Under the pieces are notes generated by a model. That model was given only the letters and a program-made list of their open reading frames with translations. It did no database searches and was not told the DNA's origin. DNA of 42,655 bases from Bacteroidales bacterium (GTDB taxonomy: Bacteria; Bacteroidota; Bacteroidia; Bacteroidales; WCHB1-69), in contig JAGCUN010000003.1 in assembly GCA_017962845.1 (NCBI GenBank), positions 1-42,655 of the forward strand. Direction: 5' to 3'. The position numbers and the translations under genes were made by a program. Positions 30,751 through 39,590 of this stretch are shown here, one piece after another (position 1 is the first letter of the stretch; every line of letters begins with the position of its first letter).

Positions 30751-33177
30751 TTAAAAACGAAAATGATAGGTAAAGGAAGGAATGATGGGGAAAATACAGA
30801 CTTTCTTCAGCACTTGGGAAGATGTGCCCGTACTGGAATCATATTCGCTATCAACAAAATAGAAGAACGCGTTTTTGTAATTGTACACATTGTAGATGCT
30901 CACCTCGAAGATGCTCTCCCCTTTCTTTTTGTGGGGCACGATAAACTGCGCTCCGATGTCAAGATGATGGAAAGGTTGCATACGGAGGTTATTTTTCTCG
31001 CTATAATTCTCCACATAACCCACATAATGACCGTAATCATCGTTATAGAGAGCGGCATCGGGGTCGGGATAGAGGTAATCTTGGAGATACTGCGAGATGT
31101 TTTGTTCCTGATATACCGAGACGGGCAGCGTGACCGCATTCCCCGTGGCGAATACCCATGCCAGCGACAGGTTGATTTTCTTGGTGGGACTGTACATCAG
31201 CACGATAGAGACGTCGTGGCGGCGGTCGTAGCGGGCGAAGAACTTACGGCCAAAGTTGAGGTCATCGAACTGCTGCTGCGTCCACGAGAGGGTGTAGCCG
31301 ATCCAGCCGGTGAACTTGCCGGCATTTTTGCGCACCAGAAACTCAACTCCATACGACCAACCCTTGCCGGCCGTGACATTGTCGCTCCAAATTTTCTCGA
31401 ACTCACCCGTTTGGTCGAAAATCCCCTCCAAAGCATCCAAGAAGAAAGAGGCTCCCTCTTTGTAAGCGAGCACATTGTTGAGATGCTTGTAGTAACCCTC
31501 CACCGAAAACGACATCGAAGGGTTGTACAGGTCGTAGTGCAAGCCGAGGGCGACCTGCTGCGAGCGTTGCGGTTTCACATTCGCCGTAACGGGTACCCAC
31601 AGGTCGGTAGGAAGTCCTATCGTACTGGTACTGAGCAACAACATACTCTGGCTCATCATGGCATACGAGGCTTTGAGGGCGAGGTTGGGCAAAAAGTTGT
31701 AGCTCATAGAGAGGCGGGGCTCCGGCGAGAAATAGGTGCGGCGCGGCACAGAGAAACAGGTGAGCCGAATGCCCGGATTGATACGGAACTTATTGCGGAT
31801 GTTGATCTCATCCTCGGCATACAGCGAGTATTCCAGACCATGCTCCATCTGCACCTGTTTCGAGGAGAGAGTGTCCTCCTTCAACGAGATGGCACTCGGG
31901 CACGATTGGTGATAGGTAACTGCAGCACCGACGAGAATACGCTGCAAGCCATCCGGCACGTAGGTCAGGTCGTACTTGAGGGTATAGTCGCGAATACCTG
32001 ATTTATAGGTAGAAGAATACTGATAATCAACACCTTTATATTTGTCGTAAATGTCCATCGTATAGTCGCTGAACACGAAAGTCAAGTTGGAGAAAAGATT
32101 AGAGGTGAAGAGATGGTTCCAGCGGGCGGTGGCGGTGGCGTTCTGCCAGTAAAGCCCCATCTTATATTTCTCTTTCTCACCCTCATCCCTAAAAAACTCC
32201 TCCAGATGGAATTTGTCGCGGCCGAAGTAGGCACTCAGATATAGTTTGTTTTTATCGCTGATATCGTAGTTGAATTTGGCGTTGAGGTCGAAGAAATAGT
32301 AGCCTGCTGATGAACCGGGCGAAAGAATCTTCATGAGGGGGCGTGCCAGCAGGTCAAAGTAGGTGGTACGGCCGGATAGCATGAACGAGGCCTTGTTTTT
32401 CACGATGGGGCCTTCCACCATCAGGTGCGACGAGATGATGCCGATGCCACCCTCACCGTGATACTCGGTTTTGTTGCCCTCCTTCATGTGGACATCAATT
32501 ACGGAAGAGAGACGACCTCCGTAACGAGCTGGGAATCCGCCTTTTACCAACTCCACCGACTTGATGGCATCGCCATTGAAGATGGAGAAGAAGCCAAGCA
32601 AATGGTTCGCATTGTAGATGGTCGCCTCATCCAGGATGATAAGGTTCTGGTCGGGACCACCGCCACGCACATATATACCAGAGGTGCCCTCATTGCCCGA
32701 CTGTACACCTGGCATCAGCATGAGAGTTTTAAATAAGTCCTTTTCTCCCAATAAGATAGGAACGGCTTTCACCTCTTTCGCCGTCACCTGTATTGTACTC
32801 ATCTGCACATCCTGCGTCAAGCGGTCAGCACGTACAATCACGTCTTCCAAGACAGTGATCTTAATCATCTCAGGATTGTAGGATTCTTCACTCGTTGGCG
32901 AAATGATATGCAGCGTGTCATACGCATAACCATATCCGGAAAAGATGACGTTAACCGTGTCAGAGTATGGAATCTGCATCACATAGAATCCATATTCATT
33001 GGAAAACACTGACATTCCACTCTTTTCCTCATACACATTGATATAAGGCAAAAGTTCAAGACTGCCACGCTCATACACATACCCGCTGAGGGTGACCGTC
33101 TGCGCCACTGAGGAATGACCAACGAAAAGGAAAAGTATAATCCCCCAAAGTGAGTATACTAAATTTCTGTATTTCAT
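30751..33177 (-). CDS. TonB-dependent outer-membrane receptor with N-terminal carboxypeptidase-regulatory-like domain
   Basis: An 808-residue TonB-powered importer. A signal peptide (1-25, ending SVAQ) leads to a CarboxypepD-reg-like domain (~28-105: VTLSGYVYERGSLELLPYINVY). The plug domain (~125-240) carries LGEKDLFKTLMLMPGVQSGNEGTSGIYVRGGGPDQNLIILDEATIYN and GGFPARYGGRLSSVIDV. A 22-strand barrel ends in FTYHFRF with the terminal aromatic needed for barrel insertion. The pairing with DUF4249 (not SusD) marks the non-glycan class. Its ATG overlaps the rpe stop (TAATG). The substrate is unknown. Confidence 0.93.
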   Translation of the reverse strand: MKYRNLVYSLWGIILFLFVGHSSVAQTVTLSGYVYERGSLELLPYINVYEEKSGMSVFSNEYGFYVMQIPYSDTVNVIFSGYGYAYDTLHIISPTSEESYNPEMIKITVLEDVIVRADRLTQDVQMSTIQVTAKEVKAVPILLGEKDLFKTLMLMPGVQSGNEGTSGIYVRGGGPDQNLIILDEATIYNANHLLGFFSIFNGDAIKSVELVKGGFPARYGGRLSSVIDVHMKEGNKTEYHGEGGIGIISSHLMVEGPIVKNKASFMLSGRTTYFDLLARPLMKILSPGSSAGYYFFDLNAKFNYDISDKNKLYLSAYFGRDKFHLEEFFRDEGEKEKYKMGLYWQNATATARWNHLFTSNLFSNLTFVFSDYTMDIYDKYKGVDYQYSSTYKSGIRDYTLKYDLTYVPDGLQRILVGAAVTYHQSCPSAISLKEDTLSSKQVQMEHGLEYSLYAEDEINIRNKFRINPGIRLTCFSVPRRTYFSPEPRLSMSYNFLPNLALKASYAMMSQSMLLLSTSTIGLPTDLWVPVTANVKPQRSQQVALGLHYDLYNPSMSFSVEGYYKHLNNVLAYKEGASFFLDALEGIFDQTGEFEKIWSDNVTAGKGWSYGVEFLVRKNAGKFTGWIGYTLSWTQQQFDDLNFGRKFFARYDRRHDVSIVLMYSPTKKINLSLAWVFATGNAVTLPVSVYQEQNISQYLQDYLYPDPDAALYNDDYGHYVGYVENYSEKNNLRMQPFHHLDIGAQFIVPHKKKGESIFEVSIYNVYNYKNAFFYFVDSEYDSSTGTSSQVLKKVCIFPIIPSFTYHFRF

Positions 33178-33854
33178 TATTTTACAGATATACTATCGTC
33201 TTTGCCGATATGTTTAAGGGCATCAATGGTTTTTTCAGGATTGGTAGCTTTAAAAATATAGTTACCTGAAACCAGCACATCCGCACCTGCCTCCACCAAC
33301 TCGACCGCCGTATTACCATCCACACCACCATCCACTTCAATCATCACATTGAGATTGCGTTTTTCAATAATTTCGCGCAACTCGTTGACCTTCTTCACCG
33401 CATTGCGGATGAATTTCTGTCCGCCGAAGCCTGGGTTGACTGACATAATCAGCACCATATCAAGGTCTTGGATAATATCGTCCAACAGAGCGACGGGCGT
33501 GTGGGGATTAAGGGCCACACCGGCCAGCATATCTTCGTTTTTGATCTGCCACACCACACGGTGCAGATGGGTAACCGCCTCATAATGAACGGTCAATATA
33601 TCAGCGCCGGCCTGTTTGAACTCCGAAACATAACGGCCAGGGTCATTGATCATCAGATGCACATCCAACGGTTTTTCCGCCAGTCCACGAATGGCCTTCA
33701 CGACAGGAAGTCCGTAGGAGATGTTAGGCACAAACATTCCATCCATGATATCCAAGTGGAACCAGTCGGCTTGAGAACGGTTCACCATCTCAATATCATC
33801 GGCCAAGTGGCAGAAGTCTGCCGACAGCATGGAAGGAGCAATTAAAGCATTCAT
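33177..33854 (-). CDS. rpe: Ribulose-phosphate 3-epimerase
   Basis: A pentose-phosphate enzyme interconverting ribulose 5-phosphate and xylulose 5-phosphate. TIM-barrel signatures: IAPSMLSADF, WFHLDIMDGMFVPNISYG (metal-binding His/Asp), DVHLMI, VLIMSVNPGFGGQKFI and IEVDGGVDGNTA with the second metal Asp, then ADVLVSGNYIF. The ATG at 33854 is preferred to a TTG two codons upstream. It lies 23 bases behind ddl and is fused by a one-base overlap to the receptor gene, so it belongs to the middle of a five-gene operon. Confidence 0.95.
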   Translation of the reverse strand: MNALIAPSMLSADFCHLADDIEMVNRSQADWFHLDIMDGMFVPNISYGLPVVKAIRGLAEKPLDVHLMINDPGRYVSEFKQAGADILTVHYEAVTHLHRVVWQIKNEDMLAGVALNPHTPVALLDDIIQDLDMVLIMSVNPGFGGQKFIRNAVKKVNELREIIEKRNLNVMIEVDGGVDGNTAVELVEAGADVLVSGNYIFKATNPEKTIDALKHIGKDDSISVK

Positions 33855-33877
33855 TTTCAAAAAATTGTAAAGATTTA

Positions 33878-34861
33878 TTAAAGTTGATTAAAAGATTGTT
33901 CAATTAAATCGGAATAGACATCCGTAAGGTTCATCCCAATATAACGAATCTGGTTGGGAACGATACTCATGGCGGTTTGACCGGGGATGGTGTTCACCTC
34001 CAAGAAGTAAGGAACACCCTCCGGAGTGACAATGAAGTCGGCGCGCACGATGCCACCGCAGGCCAATTCACGGAAAAGCATCTCCGAATAGTGGAAGATG
34101 AGGTCGCGAATCGTGTCGGGAATGTCGGCAGGCGTAATCAGATCATGCTGACCGTCAGTATATTTCGACTTATAATCATAGAACTCACGCATGCTGACGA
34201 TTTCTGTGACGGCAAAAGCACGCACTGTACCTTTTATTCGGCCCACACCGCAGGTCACCTCACGGCCCACAATCATCTTTTCAATTACTAATTGCGAATC
34301 ATACTTGAAAGCCTCCTCTACAGCGGCTGCCAACTCTTCTTCACCATGTACTTTAGTCACACCTACACTTGAACCTGAGTTACAAGATTTTACAAAACAA
34401 GGATAACCGCAAACCTCCGCCACTTTTTTCGGATCTACCGTTTCCCCTTTAAAATAATGAAGGGAGGGCGCAACAGGGATTCCGAGGTTCTTGACCACCA
34501 CATTGCAGTAATATTTGTTGAAGGTAAGGGCTGATGAGAGCATTCCGCAGCCCGTATAAGGCATCCCAATCATGTCGAAATAGGCTTCCAGACGGCCGTT
34601 CTCGCCCGGGTTGCCATGAATGGCAATGAAAACCGAATCAAAAGTGACTTTCTTCCCTTTCAAATCCAAAGAAAAATCATTCCGATTCACCTCTACCACT
34701 TCCCCATCGGGTGCGGTATAAGTCCAGTTATTTCCCTTCAAATGAATAAGATAGGGTTCGTAGAGATTCTTGTCGAGCATCTGATAGATGTTGTCGGCTG
34801 TTTTGAGCGAAATCTCGTACTCGCCAGAGTTTCCGCCCGTCATCAAAGCTATTCTTTTCAT
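33878..34861 (-). CDS. ddl: D-alanine-D-alanine ligase
   Basis: An ATP-grasp enzyme joining two D-alanines for peptidoglycan precursors. Seen: the family start IALMTGGNSGEYEISL, IHGNPGENGRLEAYFDMIGMPYTG, CFVKSCNSGSSVGVTKV (ATP-binding loop), QLVIEKMIVGREVTCGV, and FLEVNTIPGQTAMSIVPNQ with the metal-binding Glu and Asn. 327 aa, normal. Its D-Ala rather than D-Lac type cannot be settled without a structure-based check. It heads the operon ddl-rpe-receptor-DUF4249-dtd and has a clear promoter box at 34885. Confidence 0.95.
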   Translation of the reverse strand: MKRIALMTGGNSGEYEISLKTADNIYQMLDKNLYEPYLIHLKGNNWTYTAPDGEVVEVNRNDFSLDLKGKKVTFDSVFIAIHGNPGENGRLEAYFDMIGMPYTGCGMLSSALTFNKYYCNVVVKNLGIPVAPSLHYFKGETVDPKKVAEVCGYPCFVKSCNSGSSVGVTKVHGEEELAAAVEEAFKYDSQLVIEKMIVGREVTCGVGRIKGTVRAFAVTEIVSMREFYDYKSKYTDGQHDLITPADIPDTIRDLIFHYSEMLFRELACGGIVRADFIVTPEGVPYFLEVNTIPGQTAMSIVPNQIRYIGMNLTDVYSDLIEQSFNQL

Positions 34862-34884
34862 AATATTCGCATTATTAACGACTG

Positions 34885-34892
34885 CAAAATTA
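34885..34892 (-). promoter_or_regulatory. Bacteroidota -7 promoter box (TAATTTTG) for the ddl operon
   Basis: Minus strand GTCGTAATTTTGCAGTC matches TAnnTTTG, 23 bases before the ddl ATG. Confidence 0.65.
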
Positions 34893-34960
34893 CGACAAAA
34901 AACGAAGCGAAAGACACGCTTTCACGACATTTGTGAACATTGCCCGTTGAATTACTCGCC

Positions 34961-35698
34961 TTACTCTGTCATGCGTTGACGCACCACCTCAAAGAGCAGC
35001 ACGCCCGTCGCCACCGACACGTTGAGCGAACGGATGGTGCCCGCCATCGGGATGCGGACTGTCTCGTTGCATAGGCGCAGATAGTCCCATGCGATGCCCT
35101 CGTACTCGTTTCCCATGATGAGACACAGCGGTTTACGGTAGTCGTGCTCGTGGAACAGGTGTTCCGCCTTTTCGGTAACCCCCACCACCTCTATGCCAGA
35201 ATCTTGCAGAAAGCGAATCACTTCCACGAGGTTGGTGTGGCGGCACACCGGCACCTTATGCAAGGCACCTGCGGAACTCTTGACGGCATCCTCATTGAGC
35301 TGCGCGGCACCTTTCATCGGAATGATGATGGCATCCACACCAGCGCACTCCGCCGAGCGGGCGATGGCCCCGATGTTGCGCACATCCGTCACCTTGTCGA
35401 GGATGAGCAGGAACGGCACCTTGCCTTGCTCGAACAGGTAGGGCAGGATGGCGTATATGTCGTCGTACTCGATGGCCGACATGAAGGCGACCACCCCCTG
35501 ATGGTTGCCACGGGTAAGACGGTTCAGCTTCTCGGCCGGCACATACTGGAAGGGAATCTTGCGCTCGCGCACCTTGATAAAGAGATCTTTGAAGAGCGGA
35601 CCGCTCAAATCCTTCTGGAACAGCACTTTGTCGATGGTCTTGCCTGTAGCTATTGCCTCTAAAACAGGACGCAAACCGTATGTAATGGACTCGTTCAT
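34961..35698 (-). CDS. rlmB: 23S rRNA (guanosine-2'-O-)-methyltransferase RlmB / TrmH family
   Basis: A SpoU-class knotted methyltransferase that methylates a ribose in 23S rRNA (G2251 in E. coli). An N-terminal L30e-like substrate domain (ITYGLRPVLEAIATGKTIDKVLF..., NHQGVVAFM) precedes the three SpoU motifs: LILDKVTDVRNIGAIARSAECAGVDAII, CLIMGNEYEGI and VRIPMAGTIRSLNVSVATGVLLFE. 245 aa, normal. It is last in the operon with the HU/SPOR gene 15 bases upstream. The exact target within the TrmH group is by similarity only. Confidence 0.9.
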   Translation of the reverse strand: MNESITYGLRPVLEAIATGKTIDKVLFQKDLSGPLFKDLFIKVRERKIPFQYVPAEKLNRLTRGNHQGVVAFMSAIEYDDIYAILPYLFEQGKVPFLLILDKVTDVRNIGAIARSAECAGVDAIIIPMKGAAQLNEDAVKSSAGALHKVPVCRHTNLVEVIRFLQDSGIEVVGVTEKAEHLFHEHDYRKPLCLIMGNEYEGIAWDYLRLCNETVRIPMAGTIRSLNVSVATGVLLFEVVRQRMTE

Positions 35699-35713
35699 CG
35701 TTTTTCAATTTGG

Positions 35714-36991
35714 TTATTCACTCTTCACCCATGCCTTATGGATGTTGCTGGCGAACCTTTCTGCCTCACTCTCTGAGGTGAACACTCCTAGACAGACGCG
35801 GCGGTGCCAATCGCCAGGGGTGACGAGGATGGACGGATTATATTTCTGGAGGCACGCCTGGCGGACATGCTTGGCGCAATCGGCATCAGAGGCCAAGCTG
35901 CCGTGAATCACATAAAACTTGCCTGGCTCGAAGGTGATGTGCCGCATGTTGTTGATGTCGAACGGCGTGGGAGCCGGCTCGGGCTGCGGAGCCTCCACAA
36001 TCTCCTCACTCTGAATCGTATCAGGGTCAATTAGTGTATCGGGAGCGAGAACAAAAGTATCAGGTTCATCCATCGGCTGAGTTTCTTGCTGGATCACAGG
36101 CTGTTCCCTCTGTTCCATCCCCATAATCTTATCTTTGCAAGTGTAATAAAGGTCAGCTAGTTGGCTTCGGAATAAGAAGCAGGCCAAACCGACACCAATA
36201 ACAATGACGGCGAGGAAAGGCAGCAACAGCAGTAGCCACAACCGCCACCGCGACTTTTTGCGAGGTTTATCGGTTTTTACAGGAATTTCGGGCTCTTCGG
36301 GTTCAGGTTCGGGCTCCGGTTCGGGTTCGGGGGCGGGTTCCGGTTCGGGCTCGGGCTCTGGCTCTGGCTCCGGCTCGGGTTCGGGGGCGGGTTCCGGTTC
36401 CGGCTCGGGCTCGGGCTCTGGTTCGGGTTCCGGTTCGGGAGCTGGTTCTGGTTCCGGTTCGGGGTCCGGTTCAGGTTCGGGTTCCGGTTCGGGCTCGGGT
36501 TCGGGCTCGGGCGCTGGAACTGCGACCACGGTCGGTTCAGGTTCTGACGGTGCTTCGAGGGGTACGGGGACGACTGGAATGTCAGCAACATCCTCTTTCA
36601 AAGGCAGTTCCGTCATCCCTTCAAACTCGGCATTCAGTTCGGGAATAAAGCCGCTTTCAAAAACCAGCACTCCTTTTTTCATCGAGAAAATGCCAAAATT
36701 CGGCACTTCCACCCGCTTTTCTTTCGCTACCCGCTCCAGCAGTTCCTCCGTCCAGCGGATGATGTCATTATCAGCATCTACAATCTTGGATTTCAGGCGG
36801 TTGGAATGATGAAGAATGAATGTAAAACCGCTGCCATCCACCTGACTGTCAAGCACGACCGAATAGTGCGGCGGGGTAACAGAAGTTTTTCCCACCTTGG
36901 CGGGATGAAATTCCTTGCTAAAAAGGCCTATCTGGTTCACATAAACCTGCTCCTCTGTACGTAAAAGGTCAATTAAACTGCTGACAATCAT
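35714..36991 (-). CDS. HU-like domain protein with Glu-Pro repeat linker, membrane helix and SPOR domain
   Basis: A 425-residue bridging protein. Residues ~1-125 match the Bacteroidota HU-CCDC81-type pair of HU-like domains ([44 protein letters not shown]). Residues ~159-236 are almost pure Glu-Pro dipeptides in an 18-residue higher-order repeat. A basic patch (RKKSRWR) and one membrane helix (~250-275) place the N-terminus in the cytosol. A second linker leads to a periplasmic SPOR domain (~350-425: [25 protein letters not shown]...[17 protein letters not shown]), which binds denuded septal peptidoglycan. Whether the HU part binds DNA is unknown. It sits in the operon between kdsB and rlmB. 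Confidence 0.85.
   Translation of the reverse strand: MIVSSLIDLLRTEEQVYVNQIGLFSKEFHPAKVGKTSVTPPHYSVVLDSQVDGSGFTFILHHSNRLKSKIVDADNDIIRWTEELLERVAKEKRVEVPNFGIFSMKKGVLVFESGFIPELNAEFEGMTELPLKEDVADIPVVPVPLEAPSEPEPTVVAVPAPEPEPEPEPEPEPEPDPEPEPEPAPEPEPEPEPEPEPEPEPAPEPEPEPEPEPEPEPEPAPEPEPEPEPEPEEPEIPVKTDKPRKKSRWRLWLLLLLPFLAVIVIGVGLACFLFRSQLADLYYTCKDKIMGMEQREQPVIQQETQPMDEPDTFVLAPDTLIDPDTIQSEEIVEAPQPEPAPTPFDINNMRHITFEPGKFYVIHGSLASDADCAKHVRQACLQKYNPSILVTPGDWHRRVCLGVFTSESEAERFASNIHKAWVKSE
36300..36520 (-). repeat. 54-bp tandem repeat encoding (Glu-Pro)n
   Basis: A low-complexity coding tract of alternating Glu and Pro codons, in which a Pro-Ala pair recurs about every 54 bases (for example the GGGGGCGGG core at 36329 and 36383 on the plus strand). 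Mixed synonymous codons suggest selection on the protein rather than recent slippage alone. Confidence 0.85.
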
Positions 36992-36997
36992 ATATTT

Positions 36998-37729
36998 TCA
37001 ATTAAACTGTGTCATATTTTCTGCCCGTTTCAAATCCTCCGGTGTGTCGATGCCGATACTCTCGTAATCACAAATTCTCACGAAAATGTCGTACCCATTG
37101 TCCAGCCAGCGCAGCTGCTCCAGCTTTTCAGCCTCCTCCAAAGAAGAAGCGGGCAACTGCACCAGCTCGTTCAAAACGAAGAGCCGGTAGGCATAGATGC
37201 CGACATGTTTGTAATGGATGGGGGGCAACTGCTCATTTCGGAAATAGGGTATCGGCGATCGGCTGAAATAGAGGGCGCGCCCGTTCTGCGCCACCACCAC
37301 TTTCACCATGTTCGGATTCTGGGGATTTTCATTTCCAGTGAAGGCTTTCGCCAAAGTGGCGATATGCACCTCTGGACGATCGAACTGACTGGTTAACAAT
37401 CGGATGGCGTCGGGCTGGATAAACGGCTCATCGCCTTGGATGTTGACCACCACATCCTCTTCAGACGCTCCCAGCGCGCGGGCGGCCTCGGCGCAGCGGT
37501 CGGTGCCGGATCGGTGGTTCGGAGAGGTCATCACCACCTGTCCGCCAAAGCCCAGCACGGCCTCACGGATGCGATCGTCGTCGGTAGCGACGGCCACCTG
37601 TGACAATCCCGCCTGGCAGGCACGCTCATACACCCATTGCACCATCGGCCGGCCATGGATCAAAGCCAACGGCTTGCCGGGAAAACGGGTGGAGGCATAG
37701 CGTGCAGGAATGATTCCGATGAACGCCAT
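36998..37729 (-). CDS. kdsB: 3-deoxy-manno-octulosonate cytidylyltransferase
   Basis: Activates Kdo as CMP-Kdo for the lipopolysaccharide inner core. Seen: the nucleotide-binding start IGIIPARYASTRFPGKPLALI, VAVATDDDRI, SGTDRCAEAA, NIQGDEPFI, YFSRSPIPYFR and the final IGIDTPEDLKRAE. 243 aa, normal. It lies three bases after the deoxynucleoside kinase gene and six bases before the HU/SPOR gene, in one operon. Confidence 0.96.
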   Translation of the reverse strand: MAFIGIIPARYASTRFPGKPLALIHGRPMVQWVYERACQAGLSQVAVATDDDRIREAVLGFGGQVVMTSPNHRSGTDRCAEAARALGASEEDVVVNIQGDEPFIQPDAIRLLTSQFDRPEVHIATLAKAFTGNENPQNPNMVKVVVAQNGRALYFSRSPIPYFRNEQLPPIHYKHVGIYAYRLFVLNELVQLPASSLEEAEKLEQLRWLDNGYDIFVRICDYESIGIDTPEDLKRAENMTQFN

Positions 37730-37732
37730 ACG

Positions 37733-38356
37733 CTATTTGTTGGGGAAAAGACCGAACAACTCGGCATCAATCTTGTTGATGATGGTGCCGAAGTCCTCCG
37801 GACGCTCGCCAAATTTAATCTTATTGACATCAATCACCAGAAGCTTGCCCAACTTATAGTTGGAAATCCACTCTTCATAACGCTCGTTCAGGTGCTGGAG
37901 GTAGTCGAGACGGATGGTCTTCTCGTACTCGCGACCGCGCTTCTGAATCTGGGAAACGAGGGTGGAAGTGTCGGCATGAAGGTAAATCAGGAGGTCGGGA
38001 GCCTGGAGAAACTGCGCCATCAGTTCGAAAAGAGAGGCGTAATTCTCGAAATCGCGCGTGGCCATCAGCTGCATGTCGTGCAGGTTCGGGGCGAAAATAT
38101 ACGCATCCTCGTAGATGGTGCGGTCCTGAATGACGGTCTTGCTGCGCTTCCGGATGTCGATAACCTGACGGAAACGGTTGTTCAGAAAATAGACCTGCAG
38201 GTTGAACGACCAACGCTGCATGTCCTCATAATAACTGGCGAGATAGGGGTTGTTTTCCACGCTCTCGTACATGGCTTCCCAGCCGTAATGTTTGGCCAAC
38301 ATGCCGGTAAGGGTGGTTTTTCCCGATCCGATGTTGCCTGCTACTGCAATATGCAT
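37733..38356 (-). CDS. Deoxynucleoside kinase (deoxyadenosine/deoxyguanosine kinase type)
   Basis: A 207-residue P-loop salvage kinase phosphorylating deoxynucleosides. Walker A is GNIGSGKTTL (7-16). The ESVENNPYLASYYEDMQRWSFNLQVYFLNNRF block with the catalytic-type Glu, the DRT motif in QDRTIYEDAYIFA, and the lid QKRGREYEKTIRLDYLQHLNERYEEW identify the dCK/dGK group. Substrate preference (dA, dG or dC) cannot be called. It is the first gene of the operon dNK-kdsB-HU/SPOR-rlmB, with a promoter box ~30 bases upstream. Confidence 0.92.
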   Translation of the reverse strand: MHIAVAGNIGSGKTTLTGMLAKHYGWEAMYESVENNPYLASYYEDMQRWSFNLQVYFLNNRFRQVIDIRKRSKTVIQDRTIYEDAYIFAPNLHDMQLMATRDFENYASLFELMAQFLQAPDLLIYLHADTSTLVSQIQKRGREYEKTIRLDYLQHLNERYEEWISNYKLGKLLVIDVNKIKFGERPEDFGTIINKIDAELFGLFPNK

Positions 38357-38385
38357 AAATGTATTTTTTTAGTGATAATTGACTG

Positions 38386-38393
38386 CAAAAATA
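38386..38393 (-). promoter_or_regulatory. Bacteroidota -7 promoter box (TATTTTTG) for the dNK-kdsB operon
   Basis: Minus strand TTGTATTTTTGCAGTC matches TAnnTTTG, 29 bases before the ATG at 38356. The rest of 38394-38511 shows nothing I can name. Confidence 0.6.
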
Positions 38394-38511
38394 CAAAAAG
38401 AATGGCAAAGAAAAGAGGTTTGTGGATGTTTTGTTAATAAAAAGTGCAAAGCATTAGTTTACAATGAAATAAACAATACTTCACCACAATTTTGGTTCAC
38501 CCGACCAACGG

Positions 38512-38898
38512 TCACACCGCCAGCAGCTTGCGCACTGCCAGCTCGTCGGCACGGAGCTGCGCGGCCAGTTCGTCCACCGAGGCGAATTTCTGCTCTCCCC
38601 TCACCCGATCCAGCACTATAAACTCCACTTGCTGCCCATACAAATCGCCCTGAAAGTCCAAAAGATGCAGTTCCACCACCGGCTCCGACAGGTTCAGCGT
38701 GGGACGATGACCACAATAGAGCATCGCAGCCAGTGTTTTTTCAGCGACCTTCACTTTGGCGGCATACACCCCCGCCTCTATCGACACAATAGGGTGTATA
38801 TCAGCTAAATTGATGGTCGGATAATGCCATTTCCTGCCATTCTCATGACCATGAATTACGCTTCCACTATGCCATTTTTTTTCCATGTGTGGGCTCAT
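38512..38898 (-). CDS. Stand-alone riboflavin kinase domain (RibF C-terminal type)
   Basis: A 128-residue protein corresponding only to the flavokinase half of bifunctional RibF, which makes FMN from riboflavin and ATP. Seen: the opening SGSVIHGHENGRKWHYPTINL with the PTxN Mg-ATP motif, GVYAAKVKV, RPTLN, EPVVELHLLDFQGDLYGQQVEF with the catalytic-type Glu, and EQKFASVDELAAQLRAD. No FAD synthetase (nucleotidyltransferase) domain is present upstream; the ATG overlaps the rsmI stop by four bases. It is therefore monofunctional. A full-length RibF may exist elsewhere in the genome. Confidence 0.88.
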   Translation of the reverse strand: MSPHMEKKWHSGSVIHGHENGRKWHYPTINLADIHPIVSIEAGVYAAKVKVAEKTLAAMLYCGHRPTLNLSEPVVELHLLDFQGDLYGQQVEFIVLDRVRGEQKFASVDELAAQLRADELAVRKLLAV

Positions 38899-39587
38899 TT
38901 TGATTCCGTTGGACGGTCATCCGGCGCGGGTTCCACCACCACCACAATCTCGCCTTTCACCTCTTTGGCAGAGAAATGCTGGAGCGCCTCCTGCAACGTG
39001 CCCCGGAAGTTCTCCTCGTGGATTTTGGTCAGCTCGCGACAGACACAAACGGCTCTGTCTGTGCCAAAAAACGGCATCATCATCTCCAAAGTTTTCACCA
39101 GACGGTAGGGTGATTCATAAAAGATGGAGGTCTCCTGTGCGGCTGCCATCTGCTTGAGACAGGTCTCTTTACCTTTTTTGTGGGGAATGAAACCGTAGAA
39201 TTTGAAGCTGCTGGCGGGAAGGGCGGAGTTGACGAGTGCCGGAATCAGGGCGGTGGCACCGGGCAGGCACTCCACCTCAATACCCTGCCGCACACACTCA
39301 CGTACCAACAGATAGCCCGGGTCGGAGATGCAGGGAGTTCCCGCATCGGAGGTAAGCGCCACCATTTCAGCTTGCTGAATCTGCCGGATGATATGCTCCA
39401 GCTGCTGGTGCTCATTATGAATATGGTAAGCATAGCATGTCTTCTCCAGTTCGAAATGGCGGAGCAGATTTTTGGTGGTGCGTGTATCTTCGCAAAGCAC
39501 AAAGTCTGCCTCTTTCAGCACGTTAAGTGCCCGAAGCGTGATATCTTCCAAATTCCCGATGGGGGTGGGTACAACGACAAGCCGCAT
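38895..39587 (-). CDS. rsmI: 16S rRNA (cytidine(1402)-2'-O)-methyltransferase
   Basis: A SAM-dependent tetrapyrrole-methylase-fold enzyme methylating the ribose of C1402 in the ribosomal decoding centre. Seen: VVVPTPIGNLEDITLRAL, LCEDTRTTKNLL, HNEHQ, LTSDAGTPCISDPGYLLV, CLPGATALIPALVNSALP and FYGFIPHKKG, then IFYESPYRLVKTL and CRELTKIHEENFRGTL. 230 aa, lacking the C-terminal extension of the longer E. coli protein. It lies three bases after rpoD and overlaps the riboflavin kinase gene. Confidence 0.95.
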   Translation of the reverse strand: MRLVVVPTPIGNLEDITLRALNVLKEADFVLCEDTRTTKNLLRHFELEKTCYAYHIHNEHQQLEHIIRQIQQAEMVALTSDAGTPCISDPGYLLVRECVRQGIEVECLPGATALIPALVNSALPASSFKFYGFIPHKKGKETCLKQMAAAQETSIFYESPYRLVKTLEMMMPFFGTDRAVCVCRELTKIHEENFRGTLQEALQHFSAKEVKGEIVVVVEPAPDDRPTESK

Positions 39588-39590
39588 AGA

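Noticed and set aside
30763..32001. 412-codon plus-strand open frame opposite the TonB receptor
   Set aside because: No recognisable domain, and the minus-strand receptor is complete over the same bases.
36204..36809. Ser-Gly repeat protein on the plus strand
   Set aside because: It is the antisense reading of the Glu-Pro tract of the HU/SPOR gene.
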